Shown piece by piece: positions 27,666 to 37,410 of a DNA stretch of 64,000 nucleotides. A program made the position numbers and the translations under genes. The stretch comes from Emticicia sp. C21 (GTDB taxonomy: Bacteria > Bacteroidota > Bacteroidia > Cytophagales > Spirosomataceae): NCBI RefSeq assembly GCF_003418935.1, contig NZ_QVMT01000003.1, positions 124,001 through 188,000 of the forward strand, written 5' to 3'. Below the pieces are notes generated by a model. The model saw only the letters and a list, made by a program, of their open reading frames with translations, was not told the DNA's origin and made no database searches. The number at the start of each line of letters is the position of its first letter. Position 1 is the first letter of the stretch.

Positions 27666-29462
27666 ATGAAAAGTAATAATATTGTTAAAATATTTCTGGC
27701 TGCAGGTCTCACAGTTGGTTTTGCTATTGGTTGCAGTGATGATTTCCTGACCCGCGAGCCACAAGCCCAGTATAGCCCTACTTCATTAAAAACTGCCAAA
27801 GGTGTAGAAGGTGTATTATTGGGAGCCTACGCTATGATTGACGGAACAGGTCTTGACGGCCAGGACCCATGGATGAATGATATTCATAACTGGGTTTTTG
27901 GAGGAGTACCTTCTGACGATGCTTATAAAGGAACCGATGCTGGTGACCAACCGGAAGAATCATTTATTGAAAGATGGGACTTCCAGCCTACCAACAACCA
28001 TATCCGTAACAAATGGAGAGGTTTATTCAAAGGCGTAGCTCGTACAAACGACGTTATCAATACACTAAAAGATGTAAAAGATATAAGCGAAGCCAGAAGA
28101 GCGCAGATTTTAGCAGAAGCTAAATTCCTGAGAGCCTTATTCCATTTTGAAGCAAAGAAAATGTGGAAGAATATTCCTTACATTGATGATGCTATTTTTA
28201 ATCTGGATAACCTTGAAAGCACCAAAGTTCCTGTTGATCCTCAGGCCTGGGCTAAAATCGAAAAAGATCTGGCCGACGCGGCAGCTGTATTACCTGTAAC
28301 TCAGGCGCAGGTGGGTCGCCCTACAAAATGGGCTGCGAAAGGTCTTCAGGCTAAAGCTTTGATGTACCAGGGATTTGATGTAAATACAGGTGCAGCTAAT
28401 GCGGCTAAATTAACAGCAGCAAAAGCTATTTTGGAAGAAATTATGAATAGTGGCAAATACAGACTGGTTGATCTTTACAGAGATAACTTTGACGCCAGCA
28501 CCCGTAACAATGCCGAATCAATCTTTGAAGTACAATTCGCTTCTTCAAGTGCAACTGGTGATGCTGCTAACCAGGGTGTAGGTCTGGCTCACCCTTATGC
28601 TTCTCCCTGGGGATGTTGCGGTTTCTACCAACCATCACAAAACCTGGTAAATGCGTTCAAAACGGGGGCTGATGGTTTGCCATTGATTGATACTTTTAAT
28701 GATTCCGACGTGAAAAACGACCAGGGCTTAAAACTGGAAGACCCTTACACACCGTATGAGGGTATGTTAGATCCTCGCTTAGACCATACTGTTGGTCGTC
28801 GTGGTATTTTGTTCATCGACTACAAAATTCATAATGTAGACTTCATCCGTGACCAGACTTATGCAGGACCGTATTCTCCAAGAAAACATATCCCTTCTAA
28901 AGCATTTACAGGTGTAAACGGTTGGGGGAATCTAACTAGCAACAACTACCGCTTATTACGTTATGATATGATTTTGCTTTGGTTGGCTGAATGCGAAGTT
29001 GAAATCGGAAGCCTTGAAAGAGCCAGAGAACTGGTAAATATGATCAGAACCCGTGCAGCAAACCCTGCAGGTTTTGTTCAGAAAGCTACCCAAGGTGCTA
29101 CCCGTGATGCTTATACGCTTGTATTTGATGCACAGGGAAATCCGGTTCCTGCTGCCAATTACAATATCAAAAACTATACTACTCCCTGGACAGACAAAGC
29201 TTTAGCGCGTAAGGCCGTGCGTTTTGAAACCCGCTTAGAGTTTGGTATGGAAGGCCACCGCTTCTTCGACCTGTCAAGATGGGGAATAGCAGCCGATGTA
29301 TTGAACAAATACAACGCAGTAGAATCAAACAAACGTGTGTATAAGAAAGGGGCGGTATTTACCAAAGGTAAAAACGAATTCTATCCGATACCACAGGAGG
29401 CTATAGATCGCTCTGAAAAAGATGGTAAAGCAACTTTAGAGCAAGATCCGGCTTATAAATAA
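27666..29462 (+). CDS. SusD/RagB-type surface glycan-binding lipoprotein (second copy)
   Basis: 598 residues. Lipobox cysteine near residue 23 (VGFAIGC), TPR-like region with ILAEAKFLRALFHFEAKK, and C-terminal RLLRYDMILLWLAECEVEIGSLERA and RFETRLEFGMEGHRFFDLSRWG motifs. It pairs with the preceding SusC. Cysteine pair WGCCGFYQPSQNLVNAF has a counterpart (GTCCGFFQPSFEFVNSY) in the first SusD, so the two proteins belong to one subfamily. A strong terminator follows at 29501. Confidence 0.95.
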   Translation: MKSNNIVKIFLAAGLTVGFAIGCSDDFLTREPQAQYSPTSLKTAKGVEGVLLGAYAMIDGTGLDGQDPWMNDIHNWVFGGVPSDDAYKGTDAGDQPEESFIERWDFQPTNNHIRNKWRGLFKGVARTNDVINTLKDVKDISEARRAQILAEAKFLRALFHFEAKKMWKNIPYIDDAIFNLDNLESTKVPVDPQAWAKIEKDLADAAAVLPVTQAQVGRPTKWAAKGLQAKALMYQGFDVNTGAANAAKLTAAKAILEEIMNSGKYRLVDLYRDNFDASTRNNAESIFEVQFASSSATGDAANQGVGLAHPYASPWGCCGFYQPSQNLVNAFKTGADGLPLIDTFNDSDVKNDQGLKLEDPYTPYEGMLDPRLDHTVGRRGILFIDYKIHNVDFIRDQTYAGPYSPRKHIPSKAFTGVNGWGNLTSNNYRLLRYDMILLWLAECEVEIGSLERARELVNMIRTRAANPAGFVQKATQGATRDAYTLVFDAQGNPVPAANYNIKNYTTPWTDKALARKAVRFETRLEFGMEGHRFFDLSRWGIAADVLNKYNAVESNKRVYKKGAVFTKGKNEFYPIPQEAIDRSEKDGKATLEQDPAYK

Positions 29463-29500
29463 TATTTTGAGTTATTGTTTTAGAAAAAAAAGTTAATTTT

Positions 29501-29534
29501 ACAGAGATGGTAGCTTTACCATCTCTGTTTTTTT
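29501..29534 (+). terminator. Rho-independent terminator after second susD
   Basis: ACAGAGATGGTA (29501-29512), GCTT loop, TACCATCTCTGT (29517-29528) and seven T. The same AGAGATGG stem core as the terminator at 23472. Confidence 0.9.
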
Positions 29535-29556
29535 AGATCACTACCTAATTTTACAA

Positions 29557-32500
29557 ATGAGACCTGTTTTTTTTAATTACCCATTCAGAAAGTTATTGCT
29601 TCTATTGTTAATCCCTGTGCTTTTTTCATGTAGAAAAAAAACGGATACTGTTTTTACCAAACTCCCATCTGACCAGACAGGCATTCAGTTTTCTAACCGG
29701 ATTACAGAAAACGACACGATGAACATTATAGCCTTTGAGTACGTCTACAATGGGGGTGGCGTTGCTATGGGTGATTTTAATAATGATGACAAAGTAGACG
29801 TATATTTTACGGGCAATCAGGTAGCAAACAAGCTTTATCTGAATAAGGGTACGGATAAGAACAATGAATTGAAATTTACGGATGTCACTACACAGGCTAA
29901 TGTAAGTGGCGAGGGTAAATGGTGTAACGGTGTAGCTGTAGTTGATATTAACAATGATAATCTCTTGGATATCTATATATCGGCGTCTGTTAAAAAAGTG
30001 GCTAACCAACGGGCAAATATATTATATGTGAATCAGGGCGTAGGAAAGAATGGTATTCCGACTTTCAAAGAAATGGCAGCCGACTATGGCATTGCCGATA
30101 CCACCCATACCACCAACTCAGTCTTTTTTGATTATGACAACGATGGAGATTTAGACCTCTATGTCTTGGTTAATCAAATGGAAGATATTAATATACCTAA
30201 TATGTACCGTCAGAAACTCGTGGATGGTACCTCTAAACGCACGCACAGACTTTACCGCAATGATTGGGATGAAACTAAAAAACACCCTTATTTCACAAAC
30301 GTATCGAAAGAGGAGGGAATATTGATGGAGGGATTCGGACTAGGGGTAAATATTACAGACATTAATCAGGATGGCTGGAAAGATATTTATGTAACCAACG
30401 ATTTCCTGACCAATGATTTACTCTATATTAATGTGCACCAGGACGGAAAACATATTGGTTTTGTAGAGCAGGCCAAAGACTATTTCAGACATACCTCATA
30501 CTCAGCTATGGGAAATGATGTGGCAGATATTAACAACGATGGTCTGGCAGATATAATAGCTGTTGATATGATGCCATTTACCAACAAGCGGAAAAAAATG
30601 ATGACAATGGCAAATAATTATCAGACTTTCCAGAACAACGATAAATATAATTATACCTACCAATATCCGCGCAATACCCTGCAAATCAATCAGGGCAAAA
30701 ATCCACTAACCGGCAAGCCGTTATTCAGTGAAATCGGCCTGGCAGCAGGTGTCGCTCAAACTGACTGGAGCTGGGCACCAATGGTAGTTGATTTTGACAA
30801 TGATGGATTGCGTGATATTCTCATTACCAATGGTTTCCCGAAAGATATTACTGATCTTGATTTCATGGCCTATCGGGCAGAGGTAGCTAATCTGGCAACC
30901 TCTAGTTATTTGTCAGATTATATTCCATCGGTTAAAATCAAAAACTTTGCTTTTCAGAATAAAGGCAATTTTCAGTTTGAAGATGTAAGTGAAAAGTGGG
31001 GTATGGCAGAGCCATCTTTCTCTAACGGTGCTGCCTATGCGGACCTTGATAATGATGGCGACCTGGATTATATCGTTAATAATATCAATGATTCAGCTTC
31101 GGTTTACCGGAACAATTCAATGCAAATCAAACCACAGGAAAGTAATTACCTAAGGGTGAAATTCAAAGGTAGTCTGCCCAATATTATGGGTTTAGGGGCA
31201 ATGGTAGAAATCCAGTATAATAACGGTCAGAAGCAGGTCTATGAACATACGCCTTATCGTGGATATATATCATCTGTTGAACCTGTGGCACATTTTGGAC
31301 TGGGCAAGATTCAGAAAATCGACCAGTTGAAAGTAGTCTGGCAAAGTGGTAAAACTCAGGTATTGAAAAATATCAAATCTAATCAGGTATTAAGTATTAA
31401 GGAATCTGATGCCGCAGCAGAGCCCGCTGTAGAACCAAAAGTAATTCCTACACTATTTACTGATATAAGCGACCAACTGAAAGTGCCTTATGTGCATGAG
31501 GAAGATGATTATATTGATTTCAATGTGCAAAAATTGTTACCTCATAAACTATCTCAATATGGCCCTGCCATAGCGGTAGGAGATGTAAATGGTGATGGAC
31601 TGGAAGATATGTTTGTGGGTGGAGCCAAATATCGCAAAGGTAAATTCTTGATTCAGAACAAAGAAGGCAAATTCAACATACAGGATTTGCTATCTGGTGA
31701 GGCTGGATTCAAGAAAATATCAGAAGATATGGGTGTTTTGCTTTTTGATGCTGATAATGACAAAGATTTAGACCTTTATATTGTAAGCGGTAGTTATGAG
31801 TTTAATGTGGGCACTCCATCTTTGCAGGATAAGTTTTATAGCAACGATGGCAAAGGACATTTTACCTTGAACGAACAGGCCATTCCGGCTTTTCTGAAAA
31901 GTGGTTCTTGTGTGAAAGCTGCTGATTATGACCACGATGGAGATCTGGATTTGTTTGTAGGAGGACGTGTAGAACCGAGTGCTTATCCTAAGCCTGTATC
32001 AAGTTACATTCTCAGAAATGACACTTCAAACGGGCAAGTGAAATTTACAGATGCTACTGCTCAGGTAGCGGCTAATCTACAAAATATTGGCTTGGTATGT
32101 GATGCCATCTGGAGCGATTACGACAATGATGGCTGGCAGGATTTAGTCATGATAGGAGAGTGGATGCCTGTTACCATCTTAAAAAACAACAAAGGTAAAT
32201 TGGAGCCGATGGCACAAAGTGGCGCATTAGCATCTAAAATAGGCTGGTGGACAAGTATTACTTCAGGCGATTTTGACAATGATGGCGACATCGATTATAT
32301 AGCAGGTAATTTAGGTTTGAATTCCCTGATGCAAGCCAGCGATACCCAACCCGTAGGTATGTATGCCAAAGATTTCAACAATGATGGTTTCTTTGATGCC
32401 ATCCCTACAGTGTTTTTCCTCGATGAGGACGGTGTGCGGAAAGAATTCCCTTTTAATACCCGCGATGATTTAGCTAAACAGTTTATCCAGACACGTCAGC

Positions 32501-33162
32501 GTTTTCAGAATTATGCCAAGTTTTCAGAAGCTACTATTGACAAAATCCTGAAACCGGAAGAATTGCAGGGAGCATTGGTTTTAAAAGCTAACTGGATGAA
32601 AAGCAGCTATATAGAAAACAAAGGAAATGGACTGTTTGAGATAAAAGAGCTTCCTATCCAGGCGCAGTTTGCTCCGATTTATGGAATGGTAACCGAAGAT
32701 TATGACCAGGATGGAAACCTGGATGTATTGATAACAGGTAATGATTTCGGTACAGAATTATTAGTCGGCCGGCATGATGCACTGAACGGATTACTGTTGA
32801 AAGGAGATGGTAAAGGTAATTTTGCTCCTGTACTACCGGAAGCAAGTGGCTATTGTGTAACAGGTGATGCCAAGAGTTTGGTGCGTGTGAAAAATGCCAA
32901 GGGCCAGGCACTAATAGTAACCTCTCAAAACAAAGGCGATTTACGCTTCTTTGATTATAAAAAACCTGTAAAAAGTGTCGACGTACTACCCAATGAAACA
33001 ACGGCCATATTGAAACTGAAAGGTGGCAAAAGCAGAAAGGAAGAATTGACTTATGGCTCATCATTCTTATCTCAATCCTCTCGTAGCTTAGTCGTACCTG
33101 CTGATATAGTGAGTGTTGAGTTGGTGGATAATTCAGGTAAGAAGAGGGTTGTAAAGCCTTAA
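29557..33162 (+). CDS. FG-GAP/VCBS repeat lipoprotein with ASPIC/UnbV domain
   Basis: 1201 residues. Lipoprotein signal with cysteine 25 (VLFSC). Many FG-GAP repeats carry calcium-binding DxDxDG-like loops (DFNNDDKVD, DYDNDGDLD, DLDNDGDLD, DYDHDGDLD, DYDQDGNLD), forming one or two beta-propellers. An ASPIC/UnbV segment lies near residues 540-630 (AHFGLGKIQKIDQLKVVWQSGK). Such proteins commonly follow SusC/SusD pairs in Cytophagales and are thought to be surface ligand-binding or scaffold proteins; the function is unproven. A terminator separates it from susD by 94 bases, but read-through is possible. Confidence 0.88.
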   Translation: MRPVFFNYPFRKLLLLLLIPVLFSCRKKTDTVFTKLPSDQTGIQFSNRITENDTMNIIAFEYVYNGGGVAMGDFNNDDKVDVYFTGNQVANKLYLNKGTDKNNELKFTDVTTQANVSGEGKWCNGVAVVDINNDNLLDIYISASVKKVANQRANILYVNQGVGKNGIPTFKEMAADYGIADTTHTTNSVFFDYDNDGDLDLYVLVNQMEDINIPNMYRQKLVDGTSKRTHRLYRNDWDETKKHPYFTNVSKEEGILMEGFGLGVNITDINQDGWKDIYVTNDFLTNDLLYINVHQDGKHIGFVEQAKDYFRHTSYSAMGNDVADINNDGLADIIAVDMMPFTNKRKKMMTMANNYQTFQNNDKYNYTYQYPRNTLQINQGKNPLTGKPLFSEIGLAAGVAQTDWSWAPMVVDFDNDGLRDILITNGFPKDITDLDFMAYRAEVANLATSSYLSDYIPSVKIKNFAFQNKGNFQFEDVSEKWGMAEPSFSNGAAYADLDNDGDLDYIVNNINDSASVYRNNSMQIKPQESNYLRVKFKGSLPNIMGLGAMVEIQYNNGQKQVYEHTPYRGYISSVEPVAHFGLGKIQKIDQLKVVWQSGKTQVLKNIKSNQVLSIKESDAAAEPAVEPKVIPTLFTDISDQLKVPYVHEEDDYIDFNVQKLLPHKLSQYGPAIAVGDVNGDGLEDMFVGGAKYRKGKFLIQNKEGKFNIQDLLSGEAGFKKISEDMGVLLFDADNDKDLDLYIVSGSYEFNVGTPSLQDKFYSNDGKGHFTLNEQAIPAFLKSGSCVKAADYDHDGDLDLFVGGRVEPSAYPKPVSSYILRNDTSNGQVKFTDATAQVAANLQNIGLVCDAIWSDYDNDGWQDLVMIGEWMPVTILKNNKGKLEPMAQSGALASKIGWWTSITSGDFDNDGDIDYIAGNLGLNSLMQASDTQPVGMYAKDFNNDGFFDAIPTVFFLDEDGVRKEFPFNTRDDLAKQFIQTRQRFQNYAKFSEATIDKILKPEELQGALVLKANWMKSSYIENKGNGLFEIKELPIQAQFAPIYGMVTEDYDQDGNLDVLITGNDFGTELLVGRHDALNGLLLKGDGKGNFAPVLPEASGYCVTGDAKSLVRVKNAKGQALIVTSQNKGDLRFFDYKKPVKSVDVLPNETTAILKLKGGKSRKEELTYGSSFLSQSSRSLVVPADIVSVELVDNSGKKRVVKP

Positions 33163-33171
33163 GCGTCAAAA

Positions 33172-33307
33172 TTTTAACCACGGAGTGGCACGAAGCGACC
33201 GACGCTCAGTTTAATAAATAGAGTTTCACAGAGTTTGAGAAAGCACGCCTCCGTGTAATTCAGTGCAAAACCGGGCGTCGGTCGCTCGGTGCCACTCCGT
33301 GGTAAAA
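33172..33307. repeat. Long inverted-repeat element (ACCACGGAGTGGCAC termini)
   Basis: The left arm (about 33172-33216) reads TTTTAACCACGGAGTGGCAC then GAAGCGACCGACGCTC. The right arm (about 33272-33307) is its near-perfect reverse complement, ending GCCACTCCGTGGTAAAA. The loop has TTTCACAGAGTTTGAGA. Arms of about 35 bases with few mismatches suggest a MITE-like element. It lies just past the FG-GAP stop and faces the convergent regulator, so it may also end both transcripts. Confidence 0.78.
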
Positions 33308-33339
33308 CAATCAATTAAACACTAAGACAGCCATTAAAT

Positions 33340-34083
33340 TCAGGATTTACTAGCTGTCTTGCTATCAAAACTATACAAATAAGGTGCTTTATGCGCACCA
33401 CCTGTTATTTTTTTATCTAATCTCTTCAGCATATGTAAGCCCAATACTTTTCTCTGAAAATTGGAGCGGGCAATTTTTTCTCCCAGAATCGTTTCATATA
33501 AACTCTGAAACTCATTCATCGTAAAAGTTTCCGGTAGTAGATTGAGACCGATTAATTTTTCGTCTAAGTTCGCTCTGAGTGTATGTAAAGCTTTTTGCAG
33601 GATAAAATCGTGGTCAAAAATCAGAGTAGGAATTGTGTCTAAATCATACCATTCGCATGAGGCTGAAAAAGCATCGGGTTTAGGTCTGGCTTTCGAAAAA
33701 TCAATAAGCGCATAATAGCCAATAGATATAAATCTGTTTAGCAGGAAATGCCCTGGCCTCAGCATAATTCCACTGCCATTCATTAATTCATGATGAGTGG
33801 CATCGAAGCGTCTGTTTTTATCCCCAAATACATAATATTGTTCCAGATATATATGCTGGAGTCCAGTCCGTTCTTCTAAAACTCTTGCGGCTGCGTCTTC
33901 TAAATTTTCGTCTTGGTTGATAAATCCTCCCGGCAAAGCAAAAAAATCTGTGTTTTTATACCTGAGTAGTAGTATTTTCAATTGATTAGCGTGAAATCCG
34001 AAAATAACACAATCAATTGAAACACTGGGAAGTGGCAAAGGCCTTGCTTCCCAATACTCTTTCAAGTCGGGATTGTCTGTCAT
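33340..34083 (-). CDS. NUDIX-fold transcriptional regulator (NrtR/AraR-like), second copy
   Basis: 247 residues from the ATG at 34083; an upstream TTG (34119) would overlap the promoter. The NUDIX fold occupies about 20-160 and the winged helix about 175-240 (FTMNEFQSLYETILGEKIARSNFQRKVLG). The NUDIX box GGFINQDE...RVLEERTGL keeps one or two acidic positions but has Val and Arg where catalytic Glu are expected, so ligand sensing is more likely than hydrolysis. It is divergent from the esterase region, whose genes may be its targets (inference). Confidence 0.83.
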   Translation of the reverse strand: MTDNPDLKEYWEARPLPLPSVSIDCVIFGFHANQLKILLLRYKNTDFFALPGGFINQDENLEDAAARVLEERTGLQHIYLEQYYVFGDKNRRFDATHHELMNGSGIMLRPGHFLLNRFISIGYYALIDFSKARPKPDAFSASCEWYDLDTIPTLIFDHDFILQKALHTLRANLDEKLIGLNLLPETFTMNEFQSLYETILGEKIARSNFQRKVLGLHMLKRLDKKITGGAHKAPYLYSFDSKTASKS

Positions 34084-34110
34084 TGAAAAGGTTAAATGTA
34101 TAAAATTAGG

Positions 34111-34124
34111 TTTGTACAAAAATA
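34111..34124 (-). promoter_or_regulatory. Promoter and TTTGTACAAA palindrome before the NUDIX regulator
   Basis: On the minus strand TATTTTTG (34117-34124) is an exact -7 match, and the perfect 10-base palindrome TTTGTACAAA (34111-34120) overlaps it and the expected start of transcription. Autorepression is a natural reading but is not shown. Confidence 0.45.
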
Positions 34125-34565
34125 AAGAAAAATTTGTAATATCCCAAGAATGTTTGTATTATTGTCACAAGATGATACAATGACTTTGTTTGATTTAATT
34201 AAATATTAGAAAAGTTATAAAAAAGTAATATCGTCATCCTATAATTTAAAAAATCGCCACAAAAAAGCGTTAGATAGGCTAATTCAACTAATAAGTCGAC
34301 TCTTAAAAAAGTAAATCCCATTGCCGTTGTAGATTAGAGACGATTTTTTTGAATAGGCCTGTAAAAGTTGCCCACGCTCGTGCTTTCGACTTCGCATGAG
34401 CGGGGCCGCCTAGTCACTGGTTAATAAGGAAATTAATATAATAACGATATTCGTTGTAATAATAAATAGATTAGTCGTGGCATCATGCTCTTTTAATCAC
34501 TAAATCGCTCACTCATTCAATCACTAAATTTCCCAAGTCTTTCAACCTTTTTAAATGTATAACTT
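34120..34565. other. Regulatory gap between NUDIX regulator and Tat esterase
   Basis: No gene is evident. A nested dyad TTGTAT (34154-34159), TTGTCACAA (34162-34170, itself palindromic) and ATACAA (34175-34180) sits about 35-60 bases upstream of the regulator's promoter. A GC-rich patch at about 34360-34415 has CGCTCGTGC facing GCATGAGCG. At 34492-34531 there is a run of ACTAAAT/TCACT heptads that also occurs at 39519 and, in the opposite sense, at 3427 and 39372. Confidence 0.5.
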
Positions 34566-36227
34566 ATGAAATCTAATAGACGTAACTTTATTCAGACACT
34601 GGGTCTTGGTGCAGCTGGGGCAGGTCTGGGCAGTGCTATGCCTTTAACCTCCAATGCCCACGATTTTGGTTATAAAGAGAAGGAAGATGAGCAGATACTA
34701 TTTGTAGGAGATAATATTGCTGTAGCTAATACAAGCTACGGAAAAGTGCGCGGGTATATCCTGAGAGGTATTAATACTTTTTTAGGTATCCCATATGGTG
34801 CAGATACAGGAGGAGCTAATCGTTTTATGCCTCCTCAAAAACCTCAACCATGGACAGAGGTAAAACCAACCGTTTGGTGGGGTAACAGCGCACCACAAAT
34901 CATGGAAAAACGCTATGCTGACCAATACTCTTCGTTTGTTGACCATTGGAATTATGACGATGTGAGCGAAGATTGTTTAAGAATCAACGTCTGGACTCCG
35001 GCATTAGATAGTAAAAAAAGACCGGTTATTGTATGGTTGCACGGTGGCGGATTTGTGAATGGTAATGGCATTGAACAGGATGGATACAGTGGCGAGAATA
35101 TCAGTCGTTTAGGTGATGTGGTGTATTGCTCATTGAACCACCGCTTAGGTACTTTAGGTTTTACCAATCTTGCAGGTGTTGGTGGCGATAAATTTGCTGC
35201 ATCGGGCAATGTGGGTATGTTGGACATTGTAGCTGCTTTGGAATGGGTGAAAGAAAATATTGCCAATTTCGGTGGTGATGCTAATAATGTGACTATCATC
35301 GGTCAGTCGGGTGGAGGAGCGAAAGTAACTACTTTAATGGCTATGCCATCTGCCAAAGGGCTATTCCATAAAGCAGTGGCGCTAAGTGGTACTTCATTAA
35401 CAGGTGTTCCTAAAGAATATTCTGAGAAATTAGGTGCTGCTGTGTTGAAGGAAGCAGGTTTAGGCCCCAATGATATTGATAAATTACAGCAGATTCCGTG
35501 GAGACAATATATTGATATTGCCAACAAAGCGGTTGCGGCAATGGCAGAAGAAGCCAAAAGAATGAATCTGCAAAGAGGGGGCTATGCTCCGGTTGCTGAT
35601 GGGAAATTCCTGAGCGACAAACCTTTCTTCTCTGATGCCAATCATTTTTCTGCCGATATACCATTGATTGTGAGCACCACCTTTAATGAAATGTCACCAA
35701 GTCGCACCAATGCTGCACTTGAAAAAGTATCCTTGGATGAGGTGAAGGAAAAAATAAAAGCAAGATTCGGCGATAAATCAGGCGAAATTACTGATGCTTA
35801 TGCGAAGGTTTTCCCTAACAAGAAACCCGTCGAAATCTGGTCGATGATTATGAGTAACCGCAAAAATGCCATTGCCGCTGCAGATGCTAAAGCGAAACAA
35901 AAAGCCCCTGTATATGTAGCATGGTTCGGCTGGCAGCCTCCGCTATTTGATGGTAGAATGAGGGCTTTCCACTGCGATGATATTTGTTTCTGGTTTTATA
36001 ATACTGATTTAATGCTGACACATACAGGTGGTGGCGCAAGACCTCGCCGATTGTCAGAAAAAATGGCCAAATCATTCCTCAATTTCGTTCGAACAGGCAA
36101 CCCGAATGGCGGTGGACTACCCAACTGGGCGCCATATACCACTGCCAACGGCGAAACCATGATTCTGGATGATGTATGTGCAATGAAGAATGACCCTGAT
36201 CGTGAGGCACGCAAGGCGATTGTTTAA
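34566..36227 (+). CDS. Tat-exported type B carboxylesterase
   Basis: 553 residues. The N-terminus MKSNRRNFIQTLGLG is a twin-arginine signal, cleaved around residue 32 (SNAHD). The alpha/beta-hydrolase core carries the oxyanion LHGGGFVNGNG, SEDCLRINVWTP and nucleophile elbow GQSGGG (Ser248; the usual form is GESAGG). The FHCDDICFWFYN segment supplies the late catalytic His. The C-terminal FVRTGNPNGGGLPNW motif is typical of the family. It should cleave carboxylic esters, perhaps on sugar or lignin-derived substrates, in the periplasm. A large gap precedes it; the palindromic element at 36262 follows. Confidence 0.9.
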   Translation: MKSNRRNFIQTLGLGAAGAGLGSAMPLTSNAHDFGYKEKEDEQILFVGDNIAVANTSYGKVRGYILRGINTFLGIPYGADTGGANRFMPPQKPQPWTEVKPTVWWGNSAPQIMEKRYADQYSSFVDHWNYDDVSEDCLRINVWTPALDSKKRPVIVWLHGGGFVNGNGIEQDGYSGENISRLGDVVYCSLNHRLGTLGFTNLAGVGGDKFAASGNVGMLDIVAALEWVKENIANFGGDANNVTIIGQSGGGAKVTTLMAMPSAKGLFHKAVALSGTSLTGVPKEYSEKLGAAVLKEAGLGPNDIDKLQQIPWRQYIDIANKAVAAMAEEAKRMNLQRGGYAPVADGKFLSDKPFFSDANHFSADIPLIVSTTFNEMSPSRTNAALEKVSLDEVKEKIKARFGDKSGEITDAYAKVFPNKKPVEIWSMIMSNRKNAIAAADAKAKQKAPVYVAWFGWQPPLFDGRMRAFHCDDICFWFYNTDLMLTHTGGGARPRRLSEKMAKSFLNFVRTGNPNGGGLPNWAPYTTANGETMILDDVCAMKNDPDREARKAIV

Positions 36228-36261
36228 TCTCACCTGCCAACGTTTCACCCAATGAAGTGGC

Positions 36262-36383
36262 CGGACCGCCGAAGCGGTGGCTAAGATAACAAAGGAATAA
36301 TTATCTATGTAAGCCGGACTTAAGTCCGGCGATGTATTCAAACATTCCTTTGTTATTTAGCCGGCGACCGCGACGGCGGACCG
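36262..36383. repeat. Palindromic element between esterase and hydrolase genes
   Basis: Outer arms CGGACCGCCG (36262) and CGGCGGACCG (36374-36383) face each other, inner arms AACAAAGGAAT and ATTCCTTTGTT pair, and a central GCCGGACTTAAGTCCGGC is a perfect palindrome. This is a separate family from the neighbours. Confidence 0.72.
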
Positions 36384-36450
36384 TTTTATTCGCTGTTCAG
36401 TGGTTGAAGCGAAGTGCAGAAAGTATAGAATATAACAACCTATTATTATT

Positions 36451-37329
36451 ATGAAAAAAACGATATTATCTGGTTGCTTGATGCTGGCTACTCTGGGAAT
36501 GGCGTGTGCACAAAACGTGATTCCCTTATACGCCGGCAAAGCGCCTGGTTCAGAAAGCTGGACATGGGATGAGGCAGAGAATAACAAGAACATGTTCAAC
36601 ACAAGGGTAGTGTATAATGTAACAAAACCTACCCTTACAACTTATCTGCCCGACCCGGCTTTAGCCAATGGAACGGCGGTGGTTATTGCACCTGGTGGTG
36701 GTTTTCATACACTTTCGATTGATAGTGAGGGAATAGATGTGGCTAAATGGCTTAATTCTAAGGGTGTTACCTGTTTTGTATTAAAATATCGCCTAGTACA
36801 TTCATTAACCGAAGACCCGGTAAAGGAACTAATGGCAAAAATGGGTAAACCCGATATGGATAAACAAAATGCGGAGGTTATTCCATTAGCCGTAAAAGAT
36901 GGTCTGGAAGCCATGAAATATGTGCGCACGCATGCGGCAGAGTACAAAATCAAACCTGATAAAATAGGTTTTATGGGCTTCTCGGCAGGGGGAACAGTAA
37001 CGATGGGAGTAACCTATGAGTATACGCCGGAAACCCGCCCTGATTTTATTGCGCCTATTTATGCTTACACTGCTGCATTCCCGAAAACACCTGCACCTAA
37101 GGATGCACCACCAGCCTTTATTGTAGTAGCCAGTGACGACCAATTGGGCTTAGCACCACATAGCATTCAATTATATAACGATTGGCTGGCAGCTAAAAAA
37201 CCGGTTGAACTCCATGCCTATGTAAAAGGTGGTCATGGATTTGGTATGAGAAAAACAAATATCCCTACCGAAAAATGGATAGAACGTATGGGAGAATGGA
37301 TGGAAGTACAAGGATTATTAAAAAAATAG
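36451..37329 (+). CDS. Secreted alpha/beta hydrolase (esterase/lipase type)
   Basis: 292 residues with a signal peptide ending ATLGMACAQ. Motifs: oxyanion-loop APGGGFHTLSIDSEG, nucleophile GFSAGG (Ser178), an Asp in VASDDQLG and the final catalytic His in KGGHGFG. This layout is that of the BD-FAE/acetyl-xylan-esterase-like hydrolases common in glycan utilisation loci of Bacteroidota. It probably removes acetyl or feruloyl groups in the periplasm. The substrate is not established by the sequence. Confidence 0.87.
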   Translation: MKKTILSGCLMLATLGMACAQNVIPLYAGKAPGSESWTWDEAENNKNMFNTRVVYNVTKPTLTTYLPDPALANGTAVVIAPGGGFHTLSIDSEGIDVAKWLNSKGVTCFVLKYRLVHSLTEDPVKELMAKMGKPDMDKQNAEVIPLAVKDGLEAMKYVRTHAAEYKIKPDKIGFMGFSAGGTVTMGVTYEYTPETRPDFIAPIYAYTAAFPKTPAPKDAPPAFIVVASDDQLGLAPHSIQLYNDWLAAKKPVELHAYVKGGHGFGMRKTNIPTEKWIERMGEWMEVQGLLKK

Positions 37330-37368
37330 AGATACTTTAAGATATTACCCCGAACCTTGAAATAGCCC

Positions 37369-37410
37369 GCGTGTCACCCCTCTACTCGTCCGAGGAAGGG
37401 GGTGGCACGC
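37369..37410. repeat. Palindrome GCGTGTCACCCC / GGGGTGGCACGC
   Basis: Near-perfect 12-base arms (37369-37380 and 37399-37410) around a 18-base loop, followed by ATAAGTGCTTAATG. The GTGGCACGC end is shared with the longer element at 48007-48193, so the two may be one family. Confidence 0.6.

Noticed and set aside
32654-33181. 175-codon minus-strand ORF inside the FG-GAP gene
   Set aside because: Shadow of a well supported gene on the plus strand; Ser/His-rich content is typical of an antisense reading.
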